A stretch of DNA of 64,000 nt from JAJZQZ01 sp963790415 (GTDB lineage: Bacteria; Actinomycetota; Thermoleophilia; RBG-16-64-13): contig CAWBOK010000003.1 in the NCBI GenBank assembly GCA_963790415.1, positions 930,001-994,000 of the forward strand, in the 5' to 3' direction. The notes under the pieces are model-generated. The model searched no databases and was not told the origin of the DNA. It saw only the letters and a program-made list of their open reading frames with translations. This document shows positions 16,737 to 25,635 of this stretch, one piece after another. Every line of letters starts with the position of its first letter. Position 1 is the first letter of the stretch. The translations under genes and the position numbers were made by a program.

Positions 16737-17672
16737 ATGGCGGGGATGGGAATCTGGAGGAGACGGGGTCGCTGGGGATCGGTGCTGCTGCTGTCGGCGG
16801 CCATCGTGCTCGTTCTTGGGCTGTCGGCAGTGCTTGCGGGCTGCGGGAGTAGCACCACTACGACCACTGTCGCTCCGGCCGGGACCACGACTAGTATGGC
16901 TCCCGAGACCACGGCGCCTCCGACCACCGTGGTCCAGGCGAGCAACATGGTCTTGGCCTCGACGACCTCGACCCAGGACTCCGGTCTGTTCGACGTGTTG
17001 ATCCCGGCATTCGAGAAGGACAATCCGCAGTACAAGGTCAAGGTCATCGCCGTGGGCTCGGGCGAGGCCATCAAGATGGGTGAGTCGAAGGACGCCGACG
17101 TTCTGTTGGTGCACTCCCCTGCGGCCGAGAAGAAGTTCGTCGCGGACGGCTATGCCACCGAGCGCAAGGACGTCATGTACAACGACTTCCTGATCGTGGG
17201 TCCGGCCTCGGATCCGGCCAAGATCAAGGGCACGCCTGTGGCGGCGGATGCGCTGAAGTTGATATCGGAGGCACAGGCCACGATGATCACGCGCGATGAC
17301 AAGTCGGGTACCGCCGTCAAGGAGGCGACTCTCTGGAAGCAGGCCGGTATCACGCCTTCGGGCCCCTGGTACCAGGCCACCGGTCAGGGCATGGGCGAGA
17401 GTCTCAAAGTGGCGAGCGAGAAGCAGGGCTATATCCTGACTGACCGGGCTACCTACCTCAACCTGAAAGACACCCTCGATCTGGTGCCGTTGGTAGAAGG
17501 CGACAAGGCGTTGTACAACCAATACGGTGTTCTCGTGGTGACAGGCGCCACGAACGAGGCCGGTGGCCAGGCGTTCTCCGACTGGATCGTGTCCCCCGCG
17601 GGTCAAGCGGTCATCGAGACCTACGGCGTGGAGAAGTATGGGCAACCGCTCTTCATCCCGAACGCAAAGTAG
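16737..17672 (+). CDS. tupA: Tungstate ABC transporter substrate-binding lipoprotein
   Basis: Extracytoplasmic tungstate receptor. 311 residues: basic N-terminus, signal peptide ending in the lipobox LAGC, a Thr/Pro linker, then the TupA domain with its signatures STTSTQDSGLFDVL and AVGSGEAIKMG, followed by DADVLLVHSP. TupA proteins prefer tungstate strongly over molybdate, which is the basis for naming the substrate. ATG 16737 has GAAAGGA nine bases upstream; ATG 16719 is possible. It is the first gene after the leader RNA and terminator. Confidence 0.9.
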   Translation: MAGMGIWRRRGRWGSVLLLSAAIVLVLGLSAVLAGCGSSTTTTTVAPAGTTTSMAPETTAPPTTVVQASNMVLASTTSTQDSGLFDVLIPAFEKDNPQYKVKVIAVGSGEAIKMGESKDADVLLVHSPAAEKKFVADGYATERKDVMYNDFLIVGPASDPAKIKGTPVAADALKLISEAQATMITRDDKSGTAVKEATLWKQAGITPSGPWYQATGQGMGESLKVASEKQGYILTDRATYLNLKDTLDLVPLVEGDKALYNQYGVLVVTGATNEAGGQAFSDWIVSPAGQAVIETYGVEKYGQPLFIPNAK

Positions 17673-17688
17673 TGCACCCCCCCCGGTG

Positions 17689-17761
17689 GTGGCGGCCCCG
17701 CGCGAGCGGGGCCGCCACGCTCTTCCGCGCGCACGAGGCTTCCGCCTCGTGCGCGCGTTTT
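17689..17761 (+). terminator. Two tandem hairpins between tupA and tupB
   Basis: Hairpin 1: GTGGCGGCCCCG (17689-17700) pairs perfectly with CGGGGCCGCCAC (17707-17718). Hairpin 2: a 12-bp perfect stem at 17727-17756, followed by GTTTTA. The second has the form of an intrinsic terminator. Between two genes of one transporter this probably lowers expression of permease and ATPase relative to the binding protein, or protects the tupA message. Confidence 0.7.
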
Positions 17762-17814
17762 ACTGCCGTCGGAGCCCCCGTGGGTCGCCGGCGATCCGCG
17801 GGGGCGCGCGTCTG

Positions 17815-18537
17815 ATGGGCATCTTCTGGGACGCCATCGCGCAGGCCGCTCAGCTTCTGACCTCACCCTCCGGATACGTCCGCGGGGTCATCGCGGTGAC
17901 GCTGAGCGTCAACGGCCTTGCCGTTCTCGTCGCACTCGTTGTCGGTATTCCTTTCGGCACGTGGCTCGGACTCACGCATAACCGAGCACGGGGGCTGTTG
18001 GCCACGATCGTCAACACAGGTCTGTTCTTGCCGCCGGTGGTCGTGGGGTTGTTCGTGGTGATGTCGTTGTCACGCAGCGGACCCCTCGGTTCCTTTGGAC
18101 TCCTGTACACACGCTCGGCGATCGTGATCGCCGAGGTGCTGCTGGCCTTGCCCTACGTCACCGCCATCACCATGGTAGCGATCGGTGCGGTGCCCCGTGA
18201 ACTCCGGTTGCAGGCTCTGGGTCTGGGGGCTTCGCGCTCCCAAGCCCTCTGGCAGGTCATGCGCGACGCGCGCCTGGCGCTCATGGCTGCGGTGCTCGCC
18301 GGGCTGGGTTCCATCATGAGCGAGGTGGGAGCGGCTATGATGGTGGGGGGCAACATCGCCACTACCTCGGGGAACGACACGCGCACGCTCACGACCGCCA
18401 TCGTGCAGGAGACGCGCAACGGCAATTATGCGACGGCCATGGCATTCAGTCTGATTCTCATGACGATCGTCTTCCTGATCGTTTTGGTCTTGACCCGCGC
18501 TCAGCAAGGGCGACAGGGCAGGTGGCTGCGCTCGTGA
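17815..18537 (+). CDS. tupB: Tungstate ABC transporter permease
   Basis: 240 residues with about five or six membrane segments and the ABC-permease coupling loop (GASRSQALWQVMRDARL, an EAA-like motif). GSIMSEVGAAMMVGGNIA near the C-terminus is characteristic of TupB. It carries tungstate from TupA through the membrane. The ATG at 17815 follows the two hairpins; the 3' end overlaps tupC. The gene before it encodes the cognate binding protein. Confidence 0.88.
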   Translation: MGIFWDAIAQAAQLLTSPSGYVRGVIAVTLSVNGLAVLVALVVGIPFGTWLGLTHNRARGLLATIVNTGLFLPPVVVGLFVVMSLSRSGPLGSFGLLYTRSAIVIAEVLLALPYVTAITMVAIGAVPRELRLQALGLGASRSQALWQVMRDARLALMAAVLAGLGSIMSEVGAAMMVGGNIATTSGNDTRTLTTAIVQETRNGNYATAMAFSLILMTIVFLIVLVLTRAQQGRQGRWLRS

Positions 18538-19772
18538 CATTGGCTCTCGAGGCGTGGCGCCTGGCTAAGTCATATGCGGGCCGGCAGGTGATCGACGTAG
18601 AGCACCTTGCGATCGAGGAAGGCAGGGTCTTGGCCGTGCTCGGGCCCAACGGGGCCGGCAAGAGCACGCTGTTCCGGCTCCTTTCGCTGATCGAAGCCCC
18701 CGACTCCGGTCGCATAGAACACTTTGGCCGGCCGGTGAAGTCGGGCGATCTTGCCGCTCGGCGCCGGACGGCCACTGTCTTCCAGCGTCCCCTCTTGATG
18801 CAGGGGAGCGTCCGCGATAACGTCGCCTTCGGCCTCAAGCTCAGGCGGGTCGCCCGCGACGACCGGCGCGAGAAAGTGGCCCGGGCGCTCGATCTCATGG
18901 GCATCGCGGGCTTTGTCGACGCCGATGTGAAGACCCTGTCGGGCGGCGAACTGCAACGGGTGTCGATTGCTCGGGCACTGGTGCTCGACCCCGAGATCCT
19001 CTTCCTGGATGAGCCTACGAGCAACCTCGACGGCGGGGTCCGGCGCCGTTTCCGGGAGGATCTGCGCGAAGTGGTGGGACGCCTGGGCGTGACGGTCGTG
19101 CTCATCACGCACGATCAGAACGAGGCCTTGAGCCTGGCGCACCGCGTCGCCGTGTTGCGCGAAGGCCGCGTGGTCCAGGAGGGGACGACCGACGATGTGT
19201 TCGCCCGTCCGCGGGACAGTTTCGTGGCGGACTTCATGGGGGTCGAAACCCTCTGGCACGGACGGGTGACCGCATGCGCGGACGGAATCTGCACGGTACT
19301 GGCCCGCAACGGACATACCGCCGAGGCCGTCGCTTCGGTTCCCGTGGGCGAGGGCGACTCGGTGTTGCTTGCCATGCGCCCCGAGGACATCGCGCTTGCG
19401 CCTGTCCGCGCGGGCGGCCCTTCGGGCGGCCCGACGGCGCCCACCAGCGTGCGGAACCACTGGCACGGCGTGGTGGAGGACGTGACCCACGCGGGACCCC
19501 TGGTGAGGGTGCGCGTCGACCTATCTGTCGAGGGCGCCGGTCGTGCCGGGCCCGCCGGGCATGTCGCGCCCGCGGTGCCCGGCGATGCGCCGCCGAAGAC
19601 CGTCGTGGCGGCGGGCTACTCGCCCGATCCGGCGACGTCAACCCCCGACCCGCGGGAGTTCCGCCTCATCGCGCTGATAACCCGACCCTCGGCGCAGTCC
19701 TTGGGTATCGCGCCGGGCGTCGAGGTGGAGGCGGCGATCAAAGCCACCGCCTTGCACATGATGGAGGGTTGA
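18522..19772 (+). CDS. tupC: Tungstate ABC transporter ATPase with C-terminal regulatory extension
   Basis: 416 residues. The first 240 are an ABC ATPase: Walker A GPNGAGKST, Q-loop VFQRPLLM, signature LSGGE, Walker B ILFLDEP and switch ITHDQNEA. The remaining ~175 residues look like a TOBE-type oxyanion-sensing domain interrupted by a Gly/Pro/Ala-rich insert (about 335-375). The length exceeds a plain TupC. GTG 18522 overlaps tupB by 16 bases; GTG 18534, which overlaps the tupB stop as GTGA, is an equally good start. Confidence 0.87.
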   Translation: MAALVTLALEAWRLAKSYAGRQVIDVEHLAIEEGRVLAVLGPNGAGKSTLFRLLSLIEAPDSGRIEHFGRPVKSGDLAARRRTATVFQRPLLMQGSVRDNVAFGLKLRRVARDDRREKVARALDLMGIAGFVDADVKTLSGGELQRVSIARALVLDPEILFLDEPTSNLDGGVRRRFREDLREVVGRLGVTVVLITHDQNEALSLAHRVAVLREGRVVQEGTTDDVFARPRDSFVADFMGVETLWHGRVTACADGICTVLARNGHTAEAVASVPVGEGDSVLLAMRPEDIALAPVRAGGPSGGPTAPTSVRNHWHGVVEDVTHAGPLVRVRVDLSVEGAGRAGPAGHVAPAVPGDAPPKTVVAAGYSPDPATSTPDPREFRLIALITRPSAQSLGIAPGVEVEAAIKATALHMMEG

Positions 19773-21040
19773 GGGGTACCATAGACGCGCCACGTCGCAC
19801 GGGGAGTGTCGAGTCTACGGACAGGCGGTCGACAACATCATCGTTTCCTCTCGGGGTCTCTCTCGCCCTGCAGGCCGGAGGCGCGTCGCAGCGCATGGGT
19901 GCCAACAAGGCCCTGATGCCGTTCGTCGACGGCACTCTGCTCGAGTGGGTGCGGGATCGAGTGGCGCCCGCGTTCGATCACGTCTTCATCGTGGCGAACG
20001 AGCCCGCGAAGTTCCGGCACCTGGGCCTGCCGGTGGTCACGGACGCGCTGCAGGTGAGGGGCTCGGCGGTGGGCATCTACACTGCGGTGTTGGCTTCCCC
20101 GACCGACAGGGTGCTGTGCCTGGCCTGTGACATGCCCTTCGTCACGCCCGACTTGATGCGCAGGCTTGTCGAGGGGTCGGCCGGCTACGACGTGTACGTG
20201 CCCCGGCATGATCCATACCACGAGCCCCTTTGTGCAGTCTACGCAAAGCCGGTGGCCGACGCCTACGAGCGGTTCCTGGATGAAGGCGGCCGGCGCATCT
20301 TCAGCGTCTACTCGCAGGTGAACACCGGCTATCTCGAGGTCGGCGACGGCCGCTTCGGCGACCCTGACGATCTCTTCATGAACGTGAACTCGCCCGCGGA
20401 TCTGGAGGTTGCGCGTCGGAGGGTCCTCAACGAACGGGAAGGGCGACCGGCGGTCGACGCGGCGGCCCCGGCGGAGTTGTCGCGCCGCATCCGGGCCTTC
20501 GTCGAGCGGTCCCCCGTGCCGGTGGTCTCGTTCGTGGGCAAGAAGAAGTCGGGCAAGACGACGGTGCTGATCGGCGTCATCGAGGAACTCTGCCGCCGCG
20601 GTCTGCGTATCGCGGTGGCCAAGCATGACGTCCATGGGTTCGACGTGGACATCCCGGGCACCGACTCGTATCGTCTCCGTGAGGCCGGGGCGGTGGTCAG
20701 CGGGCTCTCGTCGCCGGACAAGTACATGCTGCTCTCGCGAACCACCGAGGAACTGAGCCTGGAGCGCCTGGTGGCCCGCATCGTGGAGCCGGTCGACCTG
20801 TTCATCACCGAGGGTTTCAAGCAGCAGGATGCTCCCAAGATCGAGATCTCACGGCGGGAGCGCAGCACCAGTCTGATCGCGCGGGAGGACGAACTGCTCG
20901 GCATCGTGAGCGACCAGCGCTTCTCCGACTACCGGGTGCCGCAATTGGACATGGACGACTTCGCCGGCATCGCCGATTTGGTTGAAACTCGGGTGCTGCC
21001 GATGTACGGCCGCATGCTGAGGACGGCGCAGCAACGGTGA
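19769..21040 (+). CDS. MobA-MobB fusion, molybdenum cofactor guanylylation
   Basis: N-terminal MobA (about 25-215): nucleotidyltransferase signature LQAGGASQRMGANKAL, which attaches GMP to molybdopterin to make the bis-MGD form used by DMSO-reductase-family Mo/W enzymes. C-terminal MobB (about 245-420): P-loop GKKKSGKTT and the conserved KHDVHGFDVDIPGTDS region, a GTP-binding adaptor. The start is uncertain: TTG 19769 overlaps the tupC stop and no ATG or GTG lies ahead of the MobA motif. It overlaps moaA at its 3' end. Confidence 0.88.
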   Translation: MRGTIDAPRRTGSVESTDRRSTTSSFPLGVSLALQAGGASQRMGANKALMPFVDGTLLEWVRDRVAPAFDHVFIVANEPAKFRHLGLPVVTDALQVRGSAVGIYTAVLASPTDRVLCLACDMPFVTPDLMRRLVEGSAGYDVYVPRHDPYHEPLCAVYAKPVADAYERFLDEGGRRIFSVYSQVNTGYLEVGDGRFGDPDDLFMNVNSPADLEVARRRVLNEREGRPAVDAAAPAELSRRIRAFVERSPVPVVSFVGKKKSGKTTVLIGVIEELCRRGLRIAVAKHDVHGFDVDIPGTDSYRLREAGAVVSGLSSPDKYMLLSRTTEELSLERLVARIVEPVDLFITEGFKQQDAPKIEISRRERSTSLIAREDELLGIVSDQRFSDYRVPQLDMDDFAGIADLVETRVLPMYGRMLRTAQQR

Positions 21041-22023
21041 GCGCCGAGTGCCCACCTGTCGCCGGCTGCGGCCACCATACCGTCGACTACCTGCGCCTGG
21101 CGGTGACCGACCGCTGCAATCTTCGGTGCGTGTACTGCATGCCGCCCGAGGGCGTCCCGTTCAAAGGGCACGACGAGATCCTCACGTTCGAGGATATGGC
21201 CTTCTTCGTCGCGGTCGCTGTGGACGTGGGCATCTCGAAGGTGCGTCTCACGGGCGGCGAGCCTCTGGTTCGCAAGGGCGCACCCGACCTCGTGCGTCTC
21301 ATCGCGGCCACGCCCGGGGTGGACGACATCTCGCTCACCACGAACGGACTGTTGTTGGCCTTCTTCGCCGAGGCGCTCGTGGATGCCGGCCTATCCCGAG
21401 TGAACGTGAGCCTCGACTCGCTCGATCCCGCGCGGTTTCGCGCTCTCACACGGGGCGGGTCGGTGGAGGGAGCGCTTGACGGCATACGCGCCGCTCTCGA
21501 GTCCGGCCTTCATCCGGTGAAGGTGAACGCCGTGCTCATGCCCGAGACGCTCATCGAGTTGGAGGCCTTCGTCGCGCTCACTCGGGAGCGGCCTATCCAT
21601 GTACGCTTCATCGAGTGGATGCCGTTGGGCGGCTGCGGTCCTCAGACGGCCGAGCGGCCGGTCACGAAGGATGAGGCTATGAGTGCCCTGCGCTCTTTGG
21701 GAGAGCTCGTACCGGTGGCGTCACCCGGGGGGTGGGGACCCGCTCGGTACTTCCGCTTCCGCGACCACGAAGGTACGGTGGGTTTCATCAGCTCGGTGTC
21801 AGACCATTTCTGCGACGAATGCAACCGCCTTCGGCTCACCGCCGACGGTCGCCTGAAGAACTGCCTCTTCTCCGACGACGAGGTCGACGTGCGGCCCGCG
21901 GTGCGTGCCCGCGATCGGGAGGCCACCCTTGCCGCGATACGGGCTTCGTTGGAGCGGAAGACGTTCGACAAGCTGATCCTTCCGGGCCGGAGTGCCCGGG
22001 GGATGTCTCAGATCGGCGGCTAG
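21037..22023 (+). CDS. moaA: GTP 3',8-cyclase MoaA (radical SAM)
   Basis: First step of molybdopterin synthesis: converts GTP to 3',8-cyclo-7,8-dihydro-GTP. 328 residues. The radical SAM cluster motif CxxxCxxC is at Cys27, Cys31 and Cys34 (DRCNLRCVYC). The second cluster has CDECN plus a later Cys (KNCLFSDDE). The sequence ends in the conserved Gly-Gly dipeptide that is functionally required. The GTG start overlaps the MobA-MobB stop (GTGA). Confidence 0.95.
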   Translation: MSAECPPVAGCGHHTVDYLRLAVTDRCNLRCVYCMPPEGVPFKGHDEILTFEDMAFFVAVAVDVGISKVRLTGGEPLVRKGAPDLVRLIAATPGVDDISLTTNGLLLAFFAEALVDAGLSRVNVSLDSLDPARFRALTRGGSVEGALDGIRAALESGLHPVKVNAVLMPETLIELEAFVALTRERPIHVRFIEWMPLGGCGPQTAERPVTKDEAMSALRSLGELVPVASPGGWGPARYFRFRDHEGTVGFISSVSDHFCDECNRLRLTADGRLKNCLFSDDEVDVRPAVRARDREATLAAIRASLERKTFDKLILPGRSARGMSQIGG

Positions 22024-22061
22024 CCGTGACAGAGGAGGCCGCAGTGAAAGAGGAGGCCGGG

Positions 22062-23105
22062 ATGGACGAAACGAACACGACCGGGGCCCAGGTAGCCCCG
22101 GGCCTGACCCACATCGATGCCCGTGGCGCCGCGCGCATGGTAGACGTGGGCGACAAACTCGTGACGCGCCGCGTGGCGCGGGCGGGGGCGCGTGTGTGGA
22201 TGGCAGAGCGCACCCTGGCCTTGCTCGAGCAGATCGCTCTGCCCAAAGGCGATGTTCTGGCGGTCGCGCGGGTGGCGGGCATCCAGGCGGCAAAGAGGAC
22301 CGCGGAGCTGATCCCCATGTGCCACCCGCTCTCACTTACCCACGTGGAGCTTGCGTTCGCCGTGCACCGGCCGGAGAACCGTGTGGACATCGAGTGCATC
22401 GCGCGCACGGATGGCAAGACCGGGGTGGAGATGGAGGCTCTCACCGGGGTGTCCGTAGCCGCGCTGACCATCTATGACATGTGCAAGGCGGTCGATCGGG
22501 GGATGGTGGTGGGCGACGTCCGCCTCCTCGAGAAGACCGGCGGCAAGGAGGACTACGTGAGACCTGAGACACCGGTGATCGGAGAGGCGGCGTTCGTGGC
22601 GGCCGATCCCCTTGCGCCTGCGCCCGAAGACAACGGCGGCACGGTCCCGGGGATGCCCACGATGGTGGGCACGGTCGTGTCGGTGAACGTGAGCCCGGGC
22701 AAGGGCGAGCGCAAGAAGCCGGCGGAGCGGGTGTCCCTGCGCGTGGAGCACGGCATCGAGGGTGACGGACACGCCGGCCCCTGGCATCGCCAGGTCAGCC
22801 TGCTGGCCCAGGAGTCCATCGACACGATGGTGGCCAAAGGCCTCGACGTCGGACCCGGGGACTTCGCCGAGAACATCACCACCCAGGGGGTCCACCTGTA
22901 CTCGCTGCCGGTGGGCACCCGCATGCGCATCGGGGAAGCCTTGGTGGAACTCACGCAGATCGGCAAGGTATGCCACGACCGCTGTGCGATCTTCTATCAA
23001 GCGGGGGATTGCGTCATGCCGCGCGAGGGCATCTTCGTGCGCGTGGTGGAGGGCGGCGTTGTCGCGCCCGGCGATCGGGTCGTCGTTCTTGGGCCGATCG
23101 CATGA
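22062..23105 (+). CDS. moaC: MoaC fused to a MOSC domain
   Basis: MoaC half (about 10-165): IPMCHPLSLTHVEL, KTGVEMEALTGVS and the catalytic KTGGKEDYVR; it converts the MoaA product to cyclic pyranopterin monophosphate. MOSC half (about 195-345): GIEGDGHAGPWHRQVSLL, GDFAENITTQG and KVCHDRC, a domain with a reactive Cys that binds or sulfurates molybdenum cofactor. Start candidates in frame are GTG 22026, GTG 22044 and ATG 22062; I prefer ATG 22062, which has AGAGGAGG upstream. The two halves act at opposite ends of the pathway, which makes the fusion notable. Confidence 0.9.
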   Translation: MDETNTTGAQVAPGLTHIDARGAARMVDVGDKLVTRRVARAGARVWMAERTLALLEQIALPKGDVLAVARVAGIQAAKRTAELIPMCHPLSLTHVELAFAVHRPENRVDIECIARTDGKTGVEMEALTGVSVAALTIYDMCKAVDRGMVVGDVRLLEKTGGKEDYVRPETPVIGEAAFVAADPLAPAPEDNGGTVPGMPTMVGTVVSVNVSPGKGERKKPAERVSLRVEHGIEGDGHAGPWHRQVSLLAQESIDTMVAKGLDVGPGDFAENITTQGVHLYSLPVGTRMRIGEALVELTQIGKVCHDRCAIFYQAGDCVMPREGIFVRVVEGGVVAPGDRVVVLGPIA

Positions 23106-23674
23106 CCGGGCAGGCGCATGCCGGCGGCACGACTCCGGATCTCGGTCGGGTCCAGGGTGAGGACTGCGCGGTCAGGATCCGAGCGGCGGTGGTGACGGTG
23201 AGCGACAAGGGACACGCCGGTATCCGCGAGGACGCGTCCGGACCGGCTCTGCGCGCTCTGCTGGAAGAGCTCGGCGCCGAGGTCGGGCAGGTCCATCTTG
23301 TGCCGGACGAGCAGGACCAGATCGAGGCGCTACTGATCCGACTGGCCGACGGCGGCGACGTGGACGTGGTTCTGACCACCGGGGGCACCGGACTTGCCCC
23401 CCGGGACTGCACCCCCGAGGCTACCCGGGCAGTGGTGGACCGCTTGGCCCCTGGGTTCGGCGAGGCCATGCGCGCCGCCTCGATGGCGATAACGCCGCGT
23501 GCCATGCTGAGCCGGGCCACGGCCGGCGTGCGCGGGCGCACGCTCATCATCAACATGCCGGGCAGCCCCAAGGCCTGCCGTGAGAACTTCGCGGTGATCG
23601 CTCCCTGTCTGGAACACGCGGTGGAGACTCTTGTCGGCGGCGCCTACGAGTGCGCCACTCCTGATCCGGGGTAG
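23102..23674 (+). CDS. mog: Molybdopterin adenylyltransferase MogA/MoaB
   Basis: 190 residues. AVVTVSDKGHAGIREDASGP and LTTGGTGLAPRDCTPEAT are the family signatures; the enzyme adenylates molybdopterin before metal insertion by MoeA. A 20-residue extension precedes the domain. ATG 23102 overlaps the stop of the MoaC-MOSC gene (ATGA). MoeA, MoaD and MoaE are not in this window, so the pathway is completed elsewhere. Confidence 0.92.
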   Translation: MTGQAHAGGTTPDLGRVQGEDCAVRIRAAVVTVSDKGHAGIREDASGPALRALLEELGAEVGQVHLVPDEQDQIEALLIRLADGGDVDVVLTTGGTGLAPRDCTPEATRAVVDRLAPGFGEAMRAASMAITPRAMLSRATAGVRGRTLIINMPGSPKACRENFAVIAPCLEHAVETLVGGAYECATPDPG

Positions 23675-23800
23675 CCCGCGGCGTGGATGGTGCACCGGCG
23701 CCGGCGCGCCGCGGCCGGCGCCGCCGTGGCGTGGCGCCCGGCCTGGCTCCGGGATCGGGCCCGACGAGGCTCCGCGGCGCGATTGTGGCTAGAGTCCAGC

Positions 23801-23809
23801 TGGTATAAT
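23801..23809 (+). promoter_or_regulatory. Extended -10 promoter of the ccsA-hem operon
   Basis: TGGTATAAT, a perfect -10 hexamer with the TGn extension. A poor -35 (TTGTGG at 23783) lies 15 bases upstream, consistent with an extended -10 promoter. The first gene, ccsA, begins 77 bases downstream. Confidence 0.65.
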
Positions 23810-23885
23810 CCGCGCCTGCGTGCGCCGGCCTGCCGGCGGCACCGCGCAGGCGCCGGTGGCCGGAAGGGAGCGCGGCCTCCGGCAC

Positions 23886-24959
23886 ATGCAACCTATCCGT
23901 GCCAGAGGTCGCGTGCAGCAGCTCGAACAAGTGCTATTCGGCGTCACGGTCGTCGCCTATCTGGCCGCGTCCGTGCTTGCCACGTTCGGCGTTGCCTACC
24001 GGAAGCGAGAACTCGACCGGTACAGTTTCGTCATCGCCGCCGTGGGATTCCTGGCCCAATCCGCGTCGATCATCGTGCGCTGGATCGATTCCGGCCGGCC
24101 GCCGCTCACCAGTCTCTACGAGACCCTGGTGTTCCTGTCCTGGTGTACTGTGCTGCTGTTCCTGGTGGCAGATCGGCGTTTCCACCTGGGAGCGACGGCG
24201 GTGATCCTTCTTCCGGCGGCCTTCTTCATGGTGGCCGTCGCCGTGCTGCTATACGAAGCGCCTCTCCCCCTGCAGGAGGAGCTGCGCAGCCGTTGGCTGA
24301 CGGTGCACGCGGGCATCAGCATCCTGGGCTACGCCGGTTTCACGTTGGCTTTTGCCACCGGCCTGCTCTACGTCATACAGGAAGATCTGGTGAAGAAGAA
24401 GTACAGCCAGGTGCGCGTGCTCACACACGGTCTAGTGGTGGCGTTGGGCACCGGGATGGGCATCTATGTGGGCTATGTCATAGCCGATCCCACGCTCTTC
24501 GAGGACGCGACGGGGCATAGGGTGTACGCGTACTCCGGCTCCGACTGGACCATCATCGTCGTGGGCGCTGTAGTAGGACTGGTGGTCTCGGTGCTGGCAG
24601 GCTGGTTCATCGCTCGGGGGGTGTCGCGCCCCAGTTTTGCCAATCGGCTGCCGGCGCTGTCTCTCCTGGACAACCTGAGCTTCGCCAGCGTGCTGTTCGG
24701 CCTGGTGCTCCTGACCCTGGGCATCGTAAGCGGCGCGATCTGGGCCCGGGTAGCCTGGGGTGCGTGGTGGAGCTGGGACCCCAAGGAGACCTGGGCCCTC
24801 CTGGCTTGGATCTTCTACGGTGGGTACCTGGCCCTGAGGGAGTTCGCGAACTGGCGTGGCCGTCATGCCGCAATGCTCGCCATCGCGGGCATGTTCTTGG
24901 TCCTCTTCGCCTTCCTGGGTATCAACTTCTTTGCGCCGGGACGCCATGACTTCAACTGA
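23886..24959 (+). CDS. ccsA: Cytochrome c assembly protein CcsA/ResC type
   Basis: 357 residues, about eight membrane segments, with the tryptophan-rich heme-handling motif (WGAWWSWDPKETWALL) near the C-terminus and conserved histidines in flanking loops (TVHAG, LTHG). It carries heme out of the cell and attaches it to apocytochrome with ResB/CcsB. ResB is not in this window. The many c-type cytochromes at 50-63 kb need this system. It heads an operon with tetrapyrrole genes and overlaps the next gene by 14 bases. Confidence 0.9.
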   Translation: MQPIRARGRVQQLEQVLFGVTVVAYLAASVLATFGVAYRKRELDRYSFVIAAVGFLAQSASIIVRWIDSGRPPLTSLYETLVFLSWCTVLLFLVADRRFHLGATAVILLPAAFFMVAVAVLLYEAPLPLQEELRSRWLTVHAGISILGYAGFTLAFATGLLYVIQEDLVKKKYSQVRVLTHGLVVALGTGMGIYVGYVIADPTLFEDATGHRVYAYSGSDWTIIVVGAVVGLVVSVLAGWFIARGVSRPSFANRLPALSLLDNLSFASVLFGLVLLTLGIVSGAIWARVAWGAWWSWDPKETWALLAWIFYGGYLALREFANWRGRHAAMLAIAGMFLVLFAFLGINFFAPGRHDFN

Positions 24960-25635
24960 GCCATCAGCCAAGCCATCGACCGAGGCGTCGAACGAGCCCC
25001 AGCTGTACCCGGTGGCGCTGCGCGTGACCGGCCGATCGTGCCTGGTGGTGGGCGGCGGAGCGGTGGCGGCGCGCAAGGTGCGTTCGTTGGTGGAAGCCCG
25101 AGCGGCAGTGACGGTGGTATCCCCGGAGTTGGGCGCCGAACTGGCCGCCGCGCGTTCCTCCGGGGCCTGGGACTGGCTGCGACGCGAGTTCTCGGCTGAC
25201 GACGTGGACGGGTGCCTGCTCGTCATCGCCGCCACCGACGATCCGACCGTGAACCGTATGGTCGCGGCCGCGGCCGCCCGGGTCGGCGCTCTCTGCAACG
25301 TGGTGGACGACCAGGAGGCGTGCGACTTCTTCGTCCCTTCGGTGATCCAACGGGGTCGGTTGCAGTTGACCGTGAGCACCGGTGGGTCGGCGCCGGCCGT
25401 GGCGGTGGCGGTGAAGCGGCGCTTGGAGTCGGCCTTCCCCCCGGAGTGGGGCGAGGCCGTCGCCATCCTGGGTCGAGCGCGGCAGGAGGCATGCGCGCGG
25501 GGTCTGGACGAGGAGGCCCGCCGCGGGCTCGCCCGGGAACTCGCGGGCCTGGACATCGAGGCGATCTTGACAGAGGGGGGCATCCCCTCGTTCGTGGAGG
25601 CCGTATCGGCGTGTATATCGCGGTTCTCGGCGTAA
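24946..25635 (+). CDS. Precorrin-2 dehydrogenase (siroheme synthase NAD-binding domain)
   Basis: About 229 residues. The Rossmann motif VVGGGAVAARKV binds NAD, and the NVVDDQEACDFFVPSVIQRG region is typical of SirC/Met8/CysG-N. It oxidises precorrin-2 to sirohydrochlorin. A fused ferrochelatase is not evident beyond the short helical tail. ATG 24946 overlaps ccsA; its end overlaps hemA by 25 bases. With cobA downstream it leads to siroheme, the precursor of heme in the Ahb route. Confidence 0.88.
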   Translation: MTSTEPSAKPSTEASNEPQLYPVALRVTGRSCLVVGGGAVAARKVRSLVEARAAVTVVSPELGAELAAARSSGAWDWLRREFSADDVDGCLLVIAATDDPTVNRMVAAAAARVGALCNVVDDQEACDFFVPSVIQRGRLQLTVSTGGSAPAVAVAVKRRLESAFPPEWGEAVAILGRARQEACARGLDEEARRGLARELAGLDIEAILTEGGIPSFVEAVSACISRFSA

